From Meghimatium bilineatum (Eukaryota; Mollusca; Gastropoda; Stylommatophora; Philomycidae): a DNA stretch of 64,000 nucleotides. Of this stretch, positions 54,566 through 64,000 are shown in pieces; position 1 is the first letter of the stretch, and the number at the start of each line of letters is the position of its first letter. The translations under genes were made by a program, and so were the position numbers. Below the pieces are notes generated by a model that saw only the letters and a list, made by a program, of their open reading frames with translations, was not told where the DNA came from and did no database searches. The stretch spans positions 19,348,173 through 19,412,172 of the forward strand of contig CM067311.1 in assembly GCA_034231615.1 (NCBI GenBank), written 5' to 3'.

Positions 54566-56570
54566 TTGTCTATTGTCTTTCCCCAGGTGAATGATTGTTG
54601 ATTGCATTCACACTTGCAGTTAAGCGTAGGGGTGGTAGCTTAAGCTGTCGTTTCAAAGCCAGATGTGTCGCTGATGTTGCATTTAGTCCATGTTTGTTCA
54701 AGGTTACCTTGATGTTTTCTATCCACCGTTGTCTTGGTCTGCCTTTGGCTTTACGCCTGGTTATTCTTGTATTATATGCTTTTATTGGTATTTGGTTTGG
54801 CTTCATTCTCATCAGGTGACCGAACCATTGTACTTGTTGTCTCTCAATATATTCAATACATGATATTATACCAACTCTTTTCCTAATTTCTTCATTTCTT
54901 ATTTTATCTAGTTTGGTAACCATTGTAGCTTTTCTCAGACACTTCATTTTACATGTGACAATTTTTCTTTGCTGCGAAGCTGTTAAAGACCATGTTTGAC
55001 ATTGGTAGCACAGTGTTGGTATAAAAATTGTAGATATTATTTGTTTTTTTAATTTCCATCTTGATCTTTGGATGAAGAAGTAATGGTGAAAGTTGGTAAG
55101 TCACTGTGTTTGCTTTCTGGCACCTTGTTTCTATTTCTCTGTCTAGTCTTCGATCTTCGGAAAAAATGCTGTCTAGATATTTAAATTCTTTGGCTTGTTT
55201 CACTTTGGTGTTATCTATTGTTACATTTATTGGTGTTGAAGACTTGCTAATTTTCATAACTTCTGTTTTTTGTGCATTAATTCTCATGTTGAACTTCTGA
55301 CATGCTAACAGCAATGCATTGATGTGCTTTTGCAAAGTTTCCTCATCTTTGTATATTAAACTTTGATCATCAGCAAATAATAGTTCATTGATTTCATTAT
55401 TAAGTTCCTCATCAGGTTTATTTGCCATGTTTTCCTCTTTGTTGATATGAGTTTCTTTTATTATTCTGTCCATGTACGATGTTGAAAAGTAGGGGTGAAA
55501 GTACGCATCCTTGTCTTACTCCAGATCTTGTTTCAAAAGGTTCAGTCATTCCATCTGTTGTTCTTACTGAGCTTTGGCATTTTTGATATATCACTTTTAT
55601 GGTATCTAACAGCTGTCCTCTGATTTTATACATTTCTAAGGATTCCCATAGAATGTTTCTATCTACTCTGTCGAATGCCTTTTCCTGGTCTACAAATACT
55701 GTGTTTAAATCTTGATTGTATTCGATTACTTTTTCACTCAGTTGTCTCAGTGTGAAAAGTGCGTCTGTACAGCTAGCTTGCTTCCCTTCTGAAGCCAAAC
55801 TGAGAGGGGCTCAACTGTGGTTCTGCAATGTATCACATTCTCTGTTCTATTATTTTTGCGTAGATTTTACCTGTGTGACTTAATAAGGAGATGCCTCTAT
55901 ATGATTCACACTCTCTTATTACCTTTGTTTTTCGATAGTGGTACAATTACTGATTTTTGCCAGTCATCTGGTACTTTTCTTTCTGACCAGGCTATTGTGA
56001 ATAGTCTGGCTACATTGGATTTCTACACGCTTTTATTGCTTCGCTTGGTATACCGTCCTCTCCTGGTGATTTATTACTTGGGCTATGTTTTAAGGCTTCT
56101 TCTATTTCTCGATTTAGTATAATTGGTTCTGTGGCTTCTATATCTTTTTTAGCGTTGGTGGGTCTATATTCTGTTGTTATTGTTGGATTGTATAATTCCT
56201 GGAAGTATTCTTTCCATCTTGCTTTCCTATTCGTGCTTTTCACTAATGGTTTGCCATTTTTATCATTGATGATTGTTATGGGATTATAGCTCTCTTCTCT
56301 TACTCGCATAGATTTAATACTTTTGAAAAATTCTCTTGGGTTTGTTTTACATGTGTCAGATAAATGTTCTCCATACTTGTTCCATGAATTAACTTTTGCT
56401 TCTTTCATTACAATCTTGACATTCTTTCTAGCAAGTCGATATTGTAGATAGTCGTCACGATGTTTGGATTGCAACCATTTCTGGAAACATTGTTTTTTCT
56501 GCTGTATAACTTTTTGTAACTCTACACTCCACCATGATGTTTTCTTGTCTTTCTTGGGATGTCTTGTACA
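54566..56570 (-). mobile_element. LINE family C, 2.0-kb 5'-truncated copy
   Basis: Minus-strand order: linker (KTSWWSVELQKVIQQKKQCF), RT core, RT thumb and C-terminal block, then the TCACCTGGGGAAAGACAATA tail followed by GACAATAG. It lacks the endonuclease. Four open pieces cover it, so about three frame breaks. Smaller copies sit at 5.0, 24.0, 37.9 and 42.7 kb. RTE-like or a close relative. Confidence 0.85.
54570..54947 (-). pseudogene. Family C C-terminal block
   Basis: 125 residues: KCLRKATMVTKLDKI, EYIERQQVQWFGHLMRMKPN, KAKGRPRQRWIENIKVTLNK and SATHLALKRQLKL. It is the best-preserved version of this block in the window and shows what the broken copies once read. Biochemical role unknown; it probably helps in binding target or RNA. 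Confidence 0.8.
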
Positions 56571-56627
56571 AAAATGTACAAAAACTGTATATATATGTAT
56601 AAATTTAAGTAGGAAGCCAGAGGACAA
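54949..56627 (-). pseudogene. Family C reverse transcriptase remnant
   Basis: Pieces at 56010-56627 (linker, with SPSNKSPGEDGIPSEAIKAC as the start of the RT domain), 55418-55798 (VFVDQEKAFDRVDRNILWES, then RSGVRQGCVLSPLLFNIV) and 54949-55473 (LFADDQSLIYKDEETLQKHI, then FNMRINAQKTEVMKIS and AKEFKYLDSIFSEDRR). The motif A aspartate, GVRQG and FADD motif are all visible, in three frames. The first 20 or so residues of the 56010-56627 frame lie in neighbouring sequence and are not part of the enzyme. Confidence 0.8.
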
Positions 56628-56917
56628 TTTTTAAAAATTCTTGAGACTAACGGGAATTGAACCAGTCCGTTCTACGGCACCAAGTCGCCTAGCAACAATT
56701 GCACACGCGTTTTTCAGTACTTGACCAACCGCATCTCCAAAAAAAGATGCGATTTTATCAAGCCATTCAAATCGTGCACACGAAGTCACCCGAACGGACC
56801 AATCGAGACAAGGACTACTACAACAACAACAAACATCCCGTACAGGTATTGAAATATCCTCAGTAACAACAAACACATAACATAATATCCGTATTAGTTA
56901 TACAAGGGCCGATAGGT
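56600..56917 (-). repeat. tRNA-like unit T, copy 1 (inverted)
   Basis: Full unit on the minus strand starting cctatcggcccttgtataac. It carries an A-box-like GCGGTTGGTCAAGTACTG and a perfect B-box consensus in GACTGGTTCAATTCCCGTTA. With copy 2 it forms a 298-bp-arm inverted repeat centred at 56907/56908 with a 20-base loop. Confidence 0.88.
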
Positions 56918-57215
56918 CTAATACGGATATTATGTTATGTGTTTGTTGTTACTGAGGATATTTCAATACCTGTATGGGATGTTTGTTGTTGTTGTAGTAG
57001 TCCTTGTCTCGATTGGTCCGTTCGGGTGACTTTGTGTGCACGATTTCAATGGCTTGATAAAATTGCATCTTTTTTTGGAGATGCGGTTGGTCAAGTACTG
57101 AAAAACGCGTGTGCAATTGTTGCTAGGCGACTTGGTGCCGTAGAACGGACTGGTTCAATTCCCGTTAGTCTCAAGAATTTTTAAAAATTGTCCTCTGGCT
57201 TCCTACTTAAATTTA
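56918..57215 (+). repeat. tRNA-like unit T, copy 2
   Basis: Exact-length partner arm (298 bp) of 56600-56897; I count about four differences. It lacks the first 20 bases of the unit, which form the loop. An 81-residue open frame is present in all three copies, but near-identity of the copies explains that. Confidence 0.88.
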
Positions 57216-57281
57216 CTTGTATAAACAATTATTTGAAGCAAAAATGTATTGTCTATATATGTTATCCATGTTTACAAGAAG

Positions 57282-57563
57282 ACCTATCGGCCCTTGTATA
57301 ACTAATACGGATATTATGTTATGTGTTTGTTGTTACTGAGGATATTTCAATACCTGTACGGGATGTTTGTTGTTGTTGTAGTAGTCCTTGTCTCGATTGG
57401 TCTGTTAGGGTGACTTTGTGTGCACGATTTCAATGGCTTGATAAAATCGCATCTTTTTTTGGAGATGCGGTTGGTCAAGTACTGAAAAACGCGTGTGCAA
57501 TTGTTGCTAGGCGACTTGGTGCCGTAGAACGGACTGGTTCAATTCCCGTTAGTCTCAAGAATA
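57282..57563 (+). repeat. tRNA-like unit T, copy 3
   Basis: Direct repeat of copy 2 including the 20-base head. It diverges after gttagtctcaagaa, where copies 1 and 2 continue into tttttaaaaattgtcctctg. Only a few base differences. Confidence 0.85.
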
Positions 57564-57569
57564 TATATG

Positions 57570-57910
57570 TATGTGTATTGGGGTGTATATGCCGCATAAA
57601 TAAAACTTGACCACAAAAATTTAACTGAGCTGACAATTTCTTAATTATCTTAGTCATTTTCAATAATACAACACACAAACTATACATTTTTGTGTTCGTG
57701 AAGACAAGACGCTTAAGTTGATCACATTTCTGGAATGTTCAGATGGACACAGAACTAATTGATATTCAAAATGACTGCTAATTTGCATAATTATAATGAA
57801 AATAAATTAAATATCTATTAAACATAATAAAATACCACAGAAACTATATATTTTTGTATTCATAGAGACAAGACACATCTGTTGATCACATTGCTGGGTA
57901 AAAGTACAGA
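57570..57910. repeat. Diverged two-unit direct repeat
   Basis: ttttgtgttcgtgaagacaa, cttaagttgatcacatttct at about 57690 recurs as ttttgtattcatagagacaa, ctgttgatcacattgctg at about 57850, a period near 170 bp. Class unknown. Confidence 0.5.
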
Positions 57911-57913
57911 TTA

Positions 57914-58713
57914 GTTCTTCACTGTGCTATATATATCACACTGTTGACAATTTTAACTATCCAACGTCATGGATTCCCATGTAACATCAATAAAAATAAT
58001 GGCTGCCGACAATCACACAGTTCAACTCTAGACACAGACGAAATTATGCATAATCTGTTTGTTTTCCAATTTACATATATTTACCATTTCCTATAATTAT
58101 TTGTGGTGAGCGATCAGTATTTCTGCCCGCTAGACACAGAGCGAGGTGCGCGTACACATTAGAAATATTATTTCTAATCCTAACCTTACTCTAAGTACTT
58201 ACCCGTAAGCTTGCCAAATCACACAACAAAGGTCAGGTAACACCTTGAAACTAGAACAAAGGTCACAGTGAAGAACTATACTGTACTTGCGCCCATTGAT
58301 GTGATTCTGAGATGCATGTACAACTAATTCATATTCAAAATCACAGCCAGTTTGCATAAATAAAACACATGTTGATGTTTAAAAAAAATTAACTACCGTT
58401 TTCTGCATTGTGCTGCATGATATACTGCATCCTTAAAAATTACATATATAAAAAGAAAAATGGTTAAAGAACATAATAAATCTGGTTGCAGACACGGAAA
58501 ACGGCAAAATCACTAAATATAAACATTAGTCTAAGAAATTTATAACTTGAGCAAAATTTTCTGGACATGTGAATCCTGGATCACTCGAGTGTTTGGTTTT
58601 ATTGGCATTGTTACAGTTTCTCAACCCTACGTTTTATTGATGTTCTATGGAGATCTATGACGTCATCTAGTTAAAAATGTAAACAGTGTGCTATTTATAG
58701 CACAGTGAAGAAC
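57914..58713. mobile_element. 800-bp MITE with about 95-bp terminal inverted repeats
   Basis: The left arm GTTCTTCACTGTGCTATATA (57914 on) pairs with the right arm ending TTATAGCACAGTGAAGAAC (to 58713); pairing extends about 95 bp with mismatches. TA lies on both sides (57912-57913 and 58714-58715). An internal end-like AGGTCACAGTGAAGAAC at 58260-58276 suggests a second, shorter element or a composite. No transposase is encoded. Confidence 0.75.
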
Positions 58714-58758
58714 TAATCTTACTTATATTCTTCTACTGACTAGCTAGTGACTACTCAC

Positions 58759-58974
58759 TCTGAATCCGCGTAGCGACAGCTCTACACACAAATTTTGATT
58801 TTCCTTTGTTGTTATATTGATGTAAATAAGATTGGTTTCTTTTGGAAGCGCCGTAGAGATCTGAACAAATTTAACGGCATATGCAATTTCTTTAACAACT
58901 TCTGTCGCTTCAATCGTTATGGCTCTATCATCATCTGCAAGCATGTCAGAAACACTAGGAACGGGACCCGCCAT
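58759..58974 (-). CDS. GSKIP: GSKIP-like first coding exon
   Basis: 72 codons run from an ATG (complement of 58972-58974) to a donor-like GTGAGT immediately after 58759, leaving phase 0. The protein starts MAGPVPSVSDMLADD and carries EATEVVKEIAYAVKF, then LIYINITTKENQNLCVELSL and RGFR. This lines up with vertebrate GSKIP (EAEAVVNDVLFAV..., YINVETKERNRYCLEL..., GLKVVGY) and stops where the GLKV segment would continue into another exon. GSKIP binds GSK3-beta and anchors protein kinase A in the cytoplasm; the domain (formerly DUF727) is also found in CLU-type proteins. The second exon, with the GSK3-binding helix, was not found and may lie beyond the window or in the repeat-filled interval downstream. 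It is the only reading frame here that looks like a host gene. It could be a pseudogene piece, but the frame is clean. Confidence 0.65.
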
Positions 58975-59312
58975 TGTTGTCAATTGATTATCAAGAGTAA
59001 TCTATCTTGAACGTATTGGTTACTAAGAGATCATGTAGGCACAATATCGGTTGAAATATTTATCAGAAACAAAACAGACATTAGGCACTATGTGTGTAAA
59101 ACTAAAAGCTTGACTGTAACATGTACATCGCATGTCTAATTTGAATCGACAATCCATATCATTAATTGGTTATTAACTGACATCGATTCTTGAAGAATAT
59201 TTTTTTGTTCAGTCTAGTAGCCTGTTTAGTAGTTTTATATTCAGTCTGTAGTAGAGGGACGCTATAACCTATAAGGGCCCTATAGTTGATAGTGAGCTTG
59301 CTTGCTATCACT
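58975..59312. other. Upstream of the GSKIP-like exon
   Basis: It would hold the 5' UTR or promoter of the gene on the minus strand. No clear TATA box, initiator or CpG cluster is evident to me. Confidence 0.35.
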
Positions 59313-59410
59313 GGGTTATCATTTGCCAACTCATTTCAGCATAAAAGCACTAGAAACGTCTCTAAAAGGCACCAGAAAGCACTAAAAAATTGGAAGTACG
59401 AAAAGACGCA
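59313..59410 (-). repeat. Dispersed repeat R3, copy 2
   Basis: Reverse counterpart of 52498-52705. Confidence 0.55.
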
Positions 59411-59484
59411 CTATATATTTTCCTTAAAATAATACAAGATAAAAAATTATAATTTAGTAATATCAGTTAAAAACAACCAATATT

Positions 59485-59600
59485 CACTATTCAAGAACTG
59501 CACAGAATAGCTTTGAACATACAGAATTGGAGAGATCTGACCTCTGCCCTATGCACTAACTTCAGAGCATAAGGAAAATGAATGAATGAATATCAGTTAA
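59485..59600 (+). mobile_element. LINE family G, very short 3' end
   Basis: ctattcaagaactgcacaga, ggagagatctgacctctgcc and GGAAAATGAATGAATGAAT repeat the end of 19195-19590 with few differences. Extreme 5' truncation leaves about 110 bp. Confidence 0.75.
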
Positions 59601-59609
59601 TCTGATAAA

Positions 59610-59945
59610 TAATATTATTCTATATTGCATAATCAGACAACATTTTTTCCATTTTATGTGTCTTTTTCCTGGTGCATTTAGCGTTGTCAACATGGACTAG
59701 TCTCATGCCAGGAATGCAAATACAAAATAATGAGGAAACACCAAACAAAAAACCCCCCAAAAAAACAGGCCTAATACTTAAAATATGTTTCAAGTTTTCA
59801 CATTTCAATTTTTGACTATCAGTTAATATTAGAAATATATTTATTTAAGATTGTCTTCTTCAATTTCTGTTGCATTTTCTAGTTCTACTTGAGCATCAGG
59901 TGATCATTGAAACAAACTTATAAGCATCTTGTGATCCAAATTTCC
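59610..59945. other. AT-rich spacer, nothing recognised
   Basis: No supported coding or repeat signal. Confidence 0.35.
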
Positions 59946-59948
59946 TGG

Positions 59949-60844
59949 GGGGGGGGGGGCGACCATCCCCTACTAGGTGCGTCCACAGGTTGCGGATCGT
60001 GGAACAGCCTCCGGAAATGAAGGATATCTACCCTCCATATCTGGTGGTTGGCTGCAATATAAGACATATATCTTGACGAATAATCCAGATTTCTGGACGA
60101 ATAAGAAGTCGCGGACAAACTGGCGAGACGGGGTGGGATGTCAGGTGTCACTGATATCTCCACTGAAATACCCCATATGTCCCGTGACGTGCACCATCAA
60201 GCGAGAATGAGCCGCTATAAGCTCAAGCCAACAGTTGGGGTCATTGACTCCAACATGGCGCGTCCCCAGGGTTGGGAGGACTTTAAATAGGGGAATATAG
60301 GAAACTACTTTCTAAACATACACTGGGATAAGTCAGCAAAACCCTCCTTATGCCCCAATCAACCCCATGCCATAAGGAGAAAAAGGCAGGAAAACTTAGA
60401 AAATTCCTCTAACTGCTGGGCAGGTCACGCTCAAGAGTCCAGAAAGACCTAGAAGATGAAAAACTCTACACAAAGCCTGGACAGATGGTGCTAATGATCT
60501 CGGGAGGGCAGACCATCAAAGGAAAGCAAACCTAAAAAAATAGTTGGCGGAAATTGGATGCCCTTGGTCATATGGCGCATAATAAAGTGCAGCATACCTC
60601 ATATATAGATACTCACGCAGATTGAGACAATGGATTCTAGATATGGTGCTCTGCCTGAGGAGTCCCACCAGGAGGGAAAATACGACTGGTCAAACCACAT
60701 AACAGACAAAAGGATTAAACATACTGCATTGGAATGCGGAAGGCATTTATCACAAAAAAATCAGGCACTAGCAGTTAGACTAGACAACGACAAGATAGAT
60801 GTGGCTTGCATACAAGAAACCCAGCTTAACCTACACCATAGATT
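59949..60844 (+). mobile_element. 5' end of an I-group-like LINE, interrupted
   Basis: Begins after a G run with a GC-rich leader (cgaccatcccctactaggtg, then gttgcggatcgtggaacag), typical of LINE 5' UTRs. Near 60720, frames give LHWNAEG and then RLDNDKIDVACIQETQLN, the first endonuclease motifs (N and E), in two frames. It stops at 60844, where the (GAA)n tail of the opposite LINE begins; the rest may resume beyond the window. Confidence 0.7.
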
Positions 60845-60891
60845 CTCTTCTTCTTCTTCTTCTTCTTCTGCGTTCAGCATCTGTGGTCGTG

Positions 60892-61206
60892 CTATACTGT
60901 CAGGCCTGTCGTCAAGACGAAGTCCACTGTCTTCCCCAGGTCAGAGTGGCTGCCCCATAGCTTTTGCCTCAAGTCTGTATCCTCTGGCCAGGTCTTCTGT
61001 CTCTGCTCTTTGTATGTTGGGCAGTCCTGAAGTATGTGTTCCGGAGTCTGGGTTCCGGATCCACATGGACATTCATCTGTGTATGAGATCCTTAATCGAT
61101 AAAGGTGACCCAACATTCTGCAGTAGCCTGTTCTAAGGCGAAATATTGTGGTCTGTTGATATCTTTGGAGGAGATGTATTGCATCATGTTCGTATTCCCC
61201 TTCCAT
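60892..61206 (-). pseudogene. I-group LINE C-terminal CCHC region
   Basis: 104 residues: TTIFRLRTGYCRMLGHLYRL, then CPCGSGTQTPEHILQDCPTY, a Cx1C...H...C knuckle that probably binds element RNA or target DNA, then KTWPEDTDLRQKLW. The homologous end of the 10.9-kb element is partly hidden by its frameshift. Confidence 0.85.
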
Positions 61207-61399
61207 TTATTTCTTCCACTTTGCTGTGTATGTGTTGCGGATTATTGTTTTTACTTCTCCGTAAGACAGTGGGTGTCTGTGTTGCTCCATTTCGCTTCCT
61301 GCCTTTGACAGAGCATCCGCTTTCTCATTTCCCATGATTCCACAGTGTGATGGTATCCACTGAAGGGCAATAGCTGTTGATTTTTTGATCTGTCTTAGC

Positions 61400-61717
61400 T
61401 CATGTCTGATGTTGTGCAGAAGGCTTTTGTTTCTGTTGCTCTGGATTGATTCCAGTAGGGATCTGCAATCTGTGCTTTGGTCTTGGCAGTCCTGGTTCGG
61501 TGAAGGCTTTCAGTGCTTGATAGAGTGCAACTGCTTCTGCTCTAAAATTAGAGGAGTATTTCCCGGTTGGAAAAGCTTTTGATATTGTCTTCCCATCTTT
61601 AAGTCTTATAAAAATTCCACCTCCTCCATCCCTTACTGCTCCTTCTGCCGATCCATCTGTGTAGACATGTGTCCAATCCTTGGGATTGTATTTTATTTCT
61701 ATCATCTCCAGTGTCAA
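61400..61717 (-). pseudogene. I-group LINE RNase H domain
   Basis: WTHVYTDGSAEGAVRDGGGG holds the first aspartate and FRAEAVALYQALKAF the glutamate. The later D and H motifs fall outside this open piece, after a frame change near 61470. In the intact enzyme it would remove element RNA from the hybrid. Confidence 0.82.
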
Positions 61718-61834
61718 TGCTTTTAGTTGCGGTGGAGTTTGGTATTCCTTATTAATTATTCCAGGAACCTGTGTTATTATGGAGACATTCTGGAGACTAT
61801 TGCCTGGCTCTTCAACGTCGGTTAGTGTTTCAAT

Positions 61835-62183
61835 TTAATTTGGGAGGATATCTTTATGTTGTTCATGGATATCTTTGGAGATGTGGCAGAAACTGGTTCT
61901 CTTCAACCTGCTTGTGGTTGATCTAGAAATTTGCGCATAAATCGGATGGTTTGGCATGCGCTTAATTTTTTTCCCTTTGAAGAAGCACTCTTTCTTCTCT
62001 TCTGTCATCGAGTGGGCGGATGTTAACATGTTTTTCCATTGCATGGATTGGAGTAGTTTTCATCCCTCCAGAGATAAGTCGAAGTCCTGCATTTTGTACT
62101 TTAGATAGGCGATCAGTATTTGTTTTTGATGCTGATGCCCAGGTTGTCATTCCATATTCTACTACAGGTCTGAATGTACCCAT
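61835..62183 (-). pseudogene. I-group LINE RT thumb/connector
   Basis: FRPVVEYGMTTWASASKTNT, then KVQNAGLRLISGGMKTTPIH (61962-62183) and MPNHPIYAQIS (61835-62044). It parallels IRPHLEYGSAAWCPA and NVQNQALRIMLGAMKATPI of the 10.9-kb element. Confidence 0.82.
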
Positions 62184-63271
62184 GTAGACTTTTCGGAGAA
62201 TGTTTCCATTTGCTCCCCAGCTTGTTCCTGCAATTTCTTCATCAAGGATAGCCTCCTGGTTGCTTTTTGCTCAGTGGTTATTAGGTGTGGTTTCCAGGTG
62301 AGTCGCTTGTCTAGTGTGACCCCTAGATATGTAGGGTTCTCCACATGTGCTAGCTCACTTCCATTTATTTTAAGATTTGCTTTTTCTTGGTGGTTTGAAA
62401 GTGAGAAGATGGTTGTCACAGTTTTGGAGAGGTTGATCTGGACTCCCCAGTCAGATGCCCATTCACTTAAGGTGTCAAGTGCGGTCTGCATTCTGTTTTT
62501 TGCAGTGGATAGGTTACCTGCCGCACTCCAGGCAGCAAAGTCATCTGCATGAAGGGCCTTTGAAATATGATGTGACAGTTTCTCTCCCATATCATTGATG
62601 AATACTAGGAAGAGGGTAGGAGAGATTACTCCTCCTTGAGGTACTCCTTGTTGGAGAGTAACACGTTTGCTTAGTTTACCATCAATGTTTACTCTTGCAG
62701 TGCGGTAGCAGAGGAAATCTTTTATCCAGCTAAACATTCTGCCTTCAATTTTGTTTTGGAGAAGCTTGAAGAGGACTCCCTCTTTCCACACATTATCGAA
62801 GGCCTTACTCAAGTACATAAAAGTAGCCAGCACTTTTTCCTTCTTTTGGAAAGCATTTTCGATTTCCTGTGCTAGGTATGTAAGCTGGTCTCCAGTGCTT
62901 CGATTTTTCATATAGGCCAACTGTGTCTTGGTGAGCTTTTGGTTTTCTTCTAGGTATTTTATCAGTCTAGAGTTGACCATTCTCTCCATTGTTTTCCCTA
63001 TGCAACTTAAGAGGCTGACTGGTCGGTAGCTTGACTTGCTTGTTTTTCCTTTTTGTTTTGTCCCTATTGGAATGATGACAGCTTCACGCCACAAGTCTGG
63101 CATTTTACAATTTTTCCATGATATGTTGAAGATGGTAAGGAGCTTGTTTCTGCTGATTTGCCCTAGGTTCCTGATCATATCATTGTTTATGCTGTCTTTT
63201 CCTGTGGCCTTTTTGGTTTTTAGTTTTCCTATGGCACCATTTAGTTCTGCGATGGTGAAGGGTGTCTTCAT
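62162..63271 (-). pseudogene. I-group LINE reverse transcriptase core
   Basis: 369 open residues. SSYRPVSLLSCIGKTMERMV and NRSTGDQLTYLAQEIENAFQ lead to motif A, which reads FMYLSKAFDNVW: the usual catalytic aspartate (family IDLSKAFD) is a tyrosine, which alone should kill the enzyme. QQGVPQGGVISPTLFLVFIN and HADDFAAW (usual YADD) follow, then GVQINLSKTVTTIFSL and PTYLGVTLDKRLTW. Length and order match the 10.9-kb RT. The frame itself is uninterrupted for 1.1 kb. Confidence 0.88.
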
Positions 63272-63294
63272 GCAGGGCTCTGGATTTTGATTCT

Positions 63295-63988
63295 TCAGTT
63301 TTCTTTTAATTTCTTTTTTGACTTCTTTGATACGTGTATGAAGAGTGTTGTTGTGCTTTCTTCCTTGTAGAAGTCAGCTAAAATGTTTGCTTCCATTTTC
63401 CCTGTGTGGAATTTTCCCTCTTCTTCGATGACAGTCTTGTAGTGGGAAGTCTTTGTTTCTTCATTTAGAGTTCTTGTAAGGTTCCATAGTTTACTTGTGT
63501 CTTTTGTCATGTTTAGACTGCTGGTCTTTTCGTGCCAGTTCTTATGTATCTCTGTTCTTTTCTGCTCATTGAACGTGTGTTTGATTTCATTGTGTTTCTT
63601 TGTGTTTTCTGCTGTAGGATTTTGCTCCATTGTATGTCTTGCATCATTCAGCTCGTTATGCAATTTTTCTAGAGTCTCACTCCAATAAGACTTGTATTCT
63701 CTTCGTCTGCCCCTTGGGATTGCCTTTTGTGCGGATTGTAGTATCACTTTGTTTATTTGTGAGATGTTATGGTTTATGTTGTTAGGGTGATATTCTGGCA
63801 AAGCTGATCTGTTTGTTCACTGAAGAGGGTCCAATTTGCTTTTTTTTGAAGTTCCAGCTTGGGGACATGCTATGATGTCCTGTACTTCCTGACCTGGCGA
63901 TGTGCAGGATGACTGGTACATGGTCACTTCCTCCCAGTTGACTTTCTACTGTTCTTGTAATATGTCTATCTATGTCATCTGTTGCCAT
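63295..63988 (-). pseudogene. I-group LINE endonuclease end and linker
   Basis: The open piece at 63782-63988 holds TRTVESQLGGSDHVPVILHI, the SDH motif that closes the APE endonuclease. The piece at 63295-63801 is the linker: INKVILQSAQKAIPRGRRRE, YKSYWSETLEKLHNELN and TKDTSKLWNLTRTLNEETK, parallel to PRGARKNYKPYWNDELEKLQ of the 10.9-kb element. They overlap in different frames, so one break lies between them. Confidence 0.82.
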
Positions 63989-64000
63989 GGCAAGGTCTGG

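Larger units (their letters stand above)
60845..64000 (-). mobile_element. RNase H-bearing I-group LINE, 3' 3.15 kb, runs off the window
   Basis: On the minus strand the order is end of endonuclease (SQLGGSDHVPVILHI near 63900), linker, reverse transcriptase, RNase H, CCHC tail, then GCTGAACGCAGAAGAAGAAG and a longer (GAA)n run at 60845-60869. Architecture and tail match the element at 10.75-14.80 kb. Open pieces in different frames indicate at least four breaks. The 5' end lies outside. Confidence 0.9.

Noticed and set aside
56939-57184. 81-residue frame repeated three times, as a small gene family
   Set aside because: The copies are almost identical in DNA, so shared openness is expected. 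The unit carries a tRNA-like promoter and looks like a repeat.
1-64000. LTR retrovirus-like, Polinton or other virus-derived element
   Set aside because: I found no long terminal direct repeats, gag/protease/integrase pattern, capsid or protein-primed polymerase. All RT domains seen are of the non-LTR type.

Overview
The window is eukaryotic, AT-rich DNA from an animal, most likely an invertebrate. It is packed with transposable-element fragments: non-LTR retrotransposons (LINEs) of at least eight lineages, several SINE-like families, one complete mariner DNA transposon, small non-autonomous DNA transposons and many microsatellites. There are no operons, bacterial-type genes, rRNA genes or CRISPR arrays, and I saw no LTR retrovirus-like or Polinton-like element. 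A mollusc would fit the repeat mixture, but that is a guess. The only part I can assign to a host gene is one coding exon resembling GSKIP (GSK3-beta interaction protein) on the minus strand at 58759-58974. All other long reading frames belong to transposons.

Layout. 0-7.8 kb: decayed LINE 3' ends, two degenerate minisatellites, a tRNA-like SINE and AT-rich spacer. 7.88-9.22 kb: a mariner with 30-bp perfect terminal inverted repeats, a TA duplication and an uninterrupted 356-residue DD34D transposase. 10.75-14.80 kb: a full-length LINE (endonuclease, reverse transcriptase, RNase H, CCHC tail) with a perfect 12-bp target-site duplication and one apparent frameshift near its 3' end. 16.9-31.4 kb: nested LINE/SINE debris, including an uncharacterised retroposon ('J') inside an RTE-like LINE and a 1.6-kb imperfect palindrome. 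31.6-34.7 kb: a nearly full-length but broken RTE-like LINE on the minus strand. 39.3-41.8 kb: an RNase H-bearing LINE fragment nested in another RTE-like LINE. 42-51.6 kb: a dense SINE/LINE mosaic with a 400-bp ATCT array and a 500-bp MITE. 54.5-57.6 kb: a 2-kb LINE fragment followed by three nearly identical copies of a tRNA-like unit, two forming an almost perfect 298-bp-arm inverted repeat. 57.9-59 kb: an 800-bp MITE and then the GSKIP-like exon. 59.9-64 kb: the 5' end of one LINE, interrupted by a second LINE of opposite orientation that runs off the window.

How the parts relate. The RNase H-bearing LINEs end in a GAACGNA-type motif followed by (GAA)n. The commonest SINE here (SINE I, about 15 full or partial copies) and retroposon J end the same way. 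The simplest reading is that this LINE lineage supplied the machinery that copied SINE I and J. Several insertions have readable target-site duplications, so part of the insertion order can be worked out. All boundaries and identities were read by eye, without alignments or database searches.
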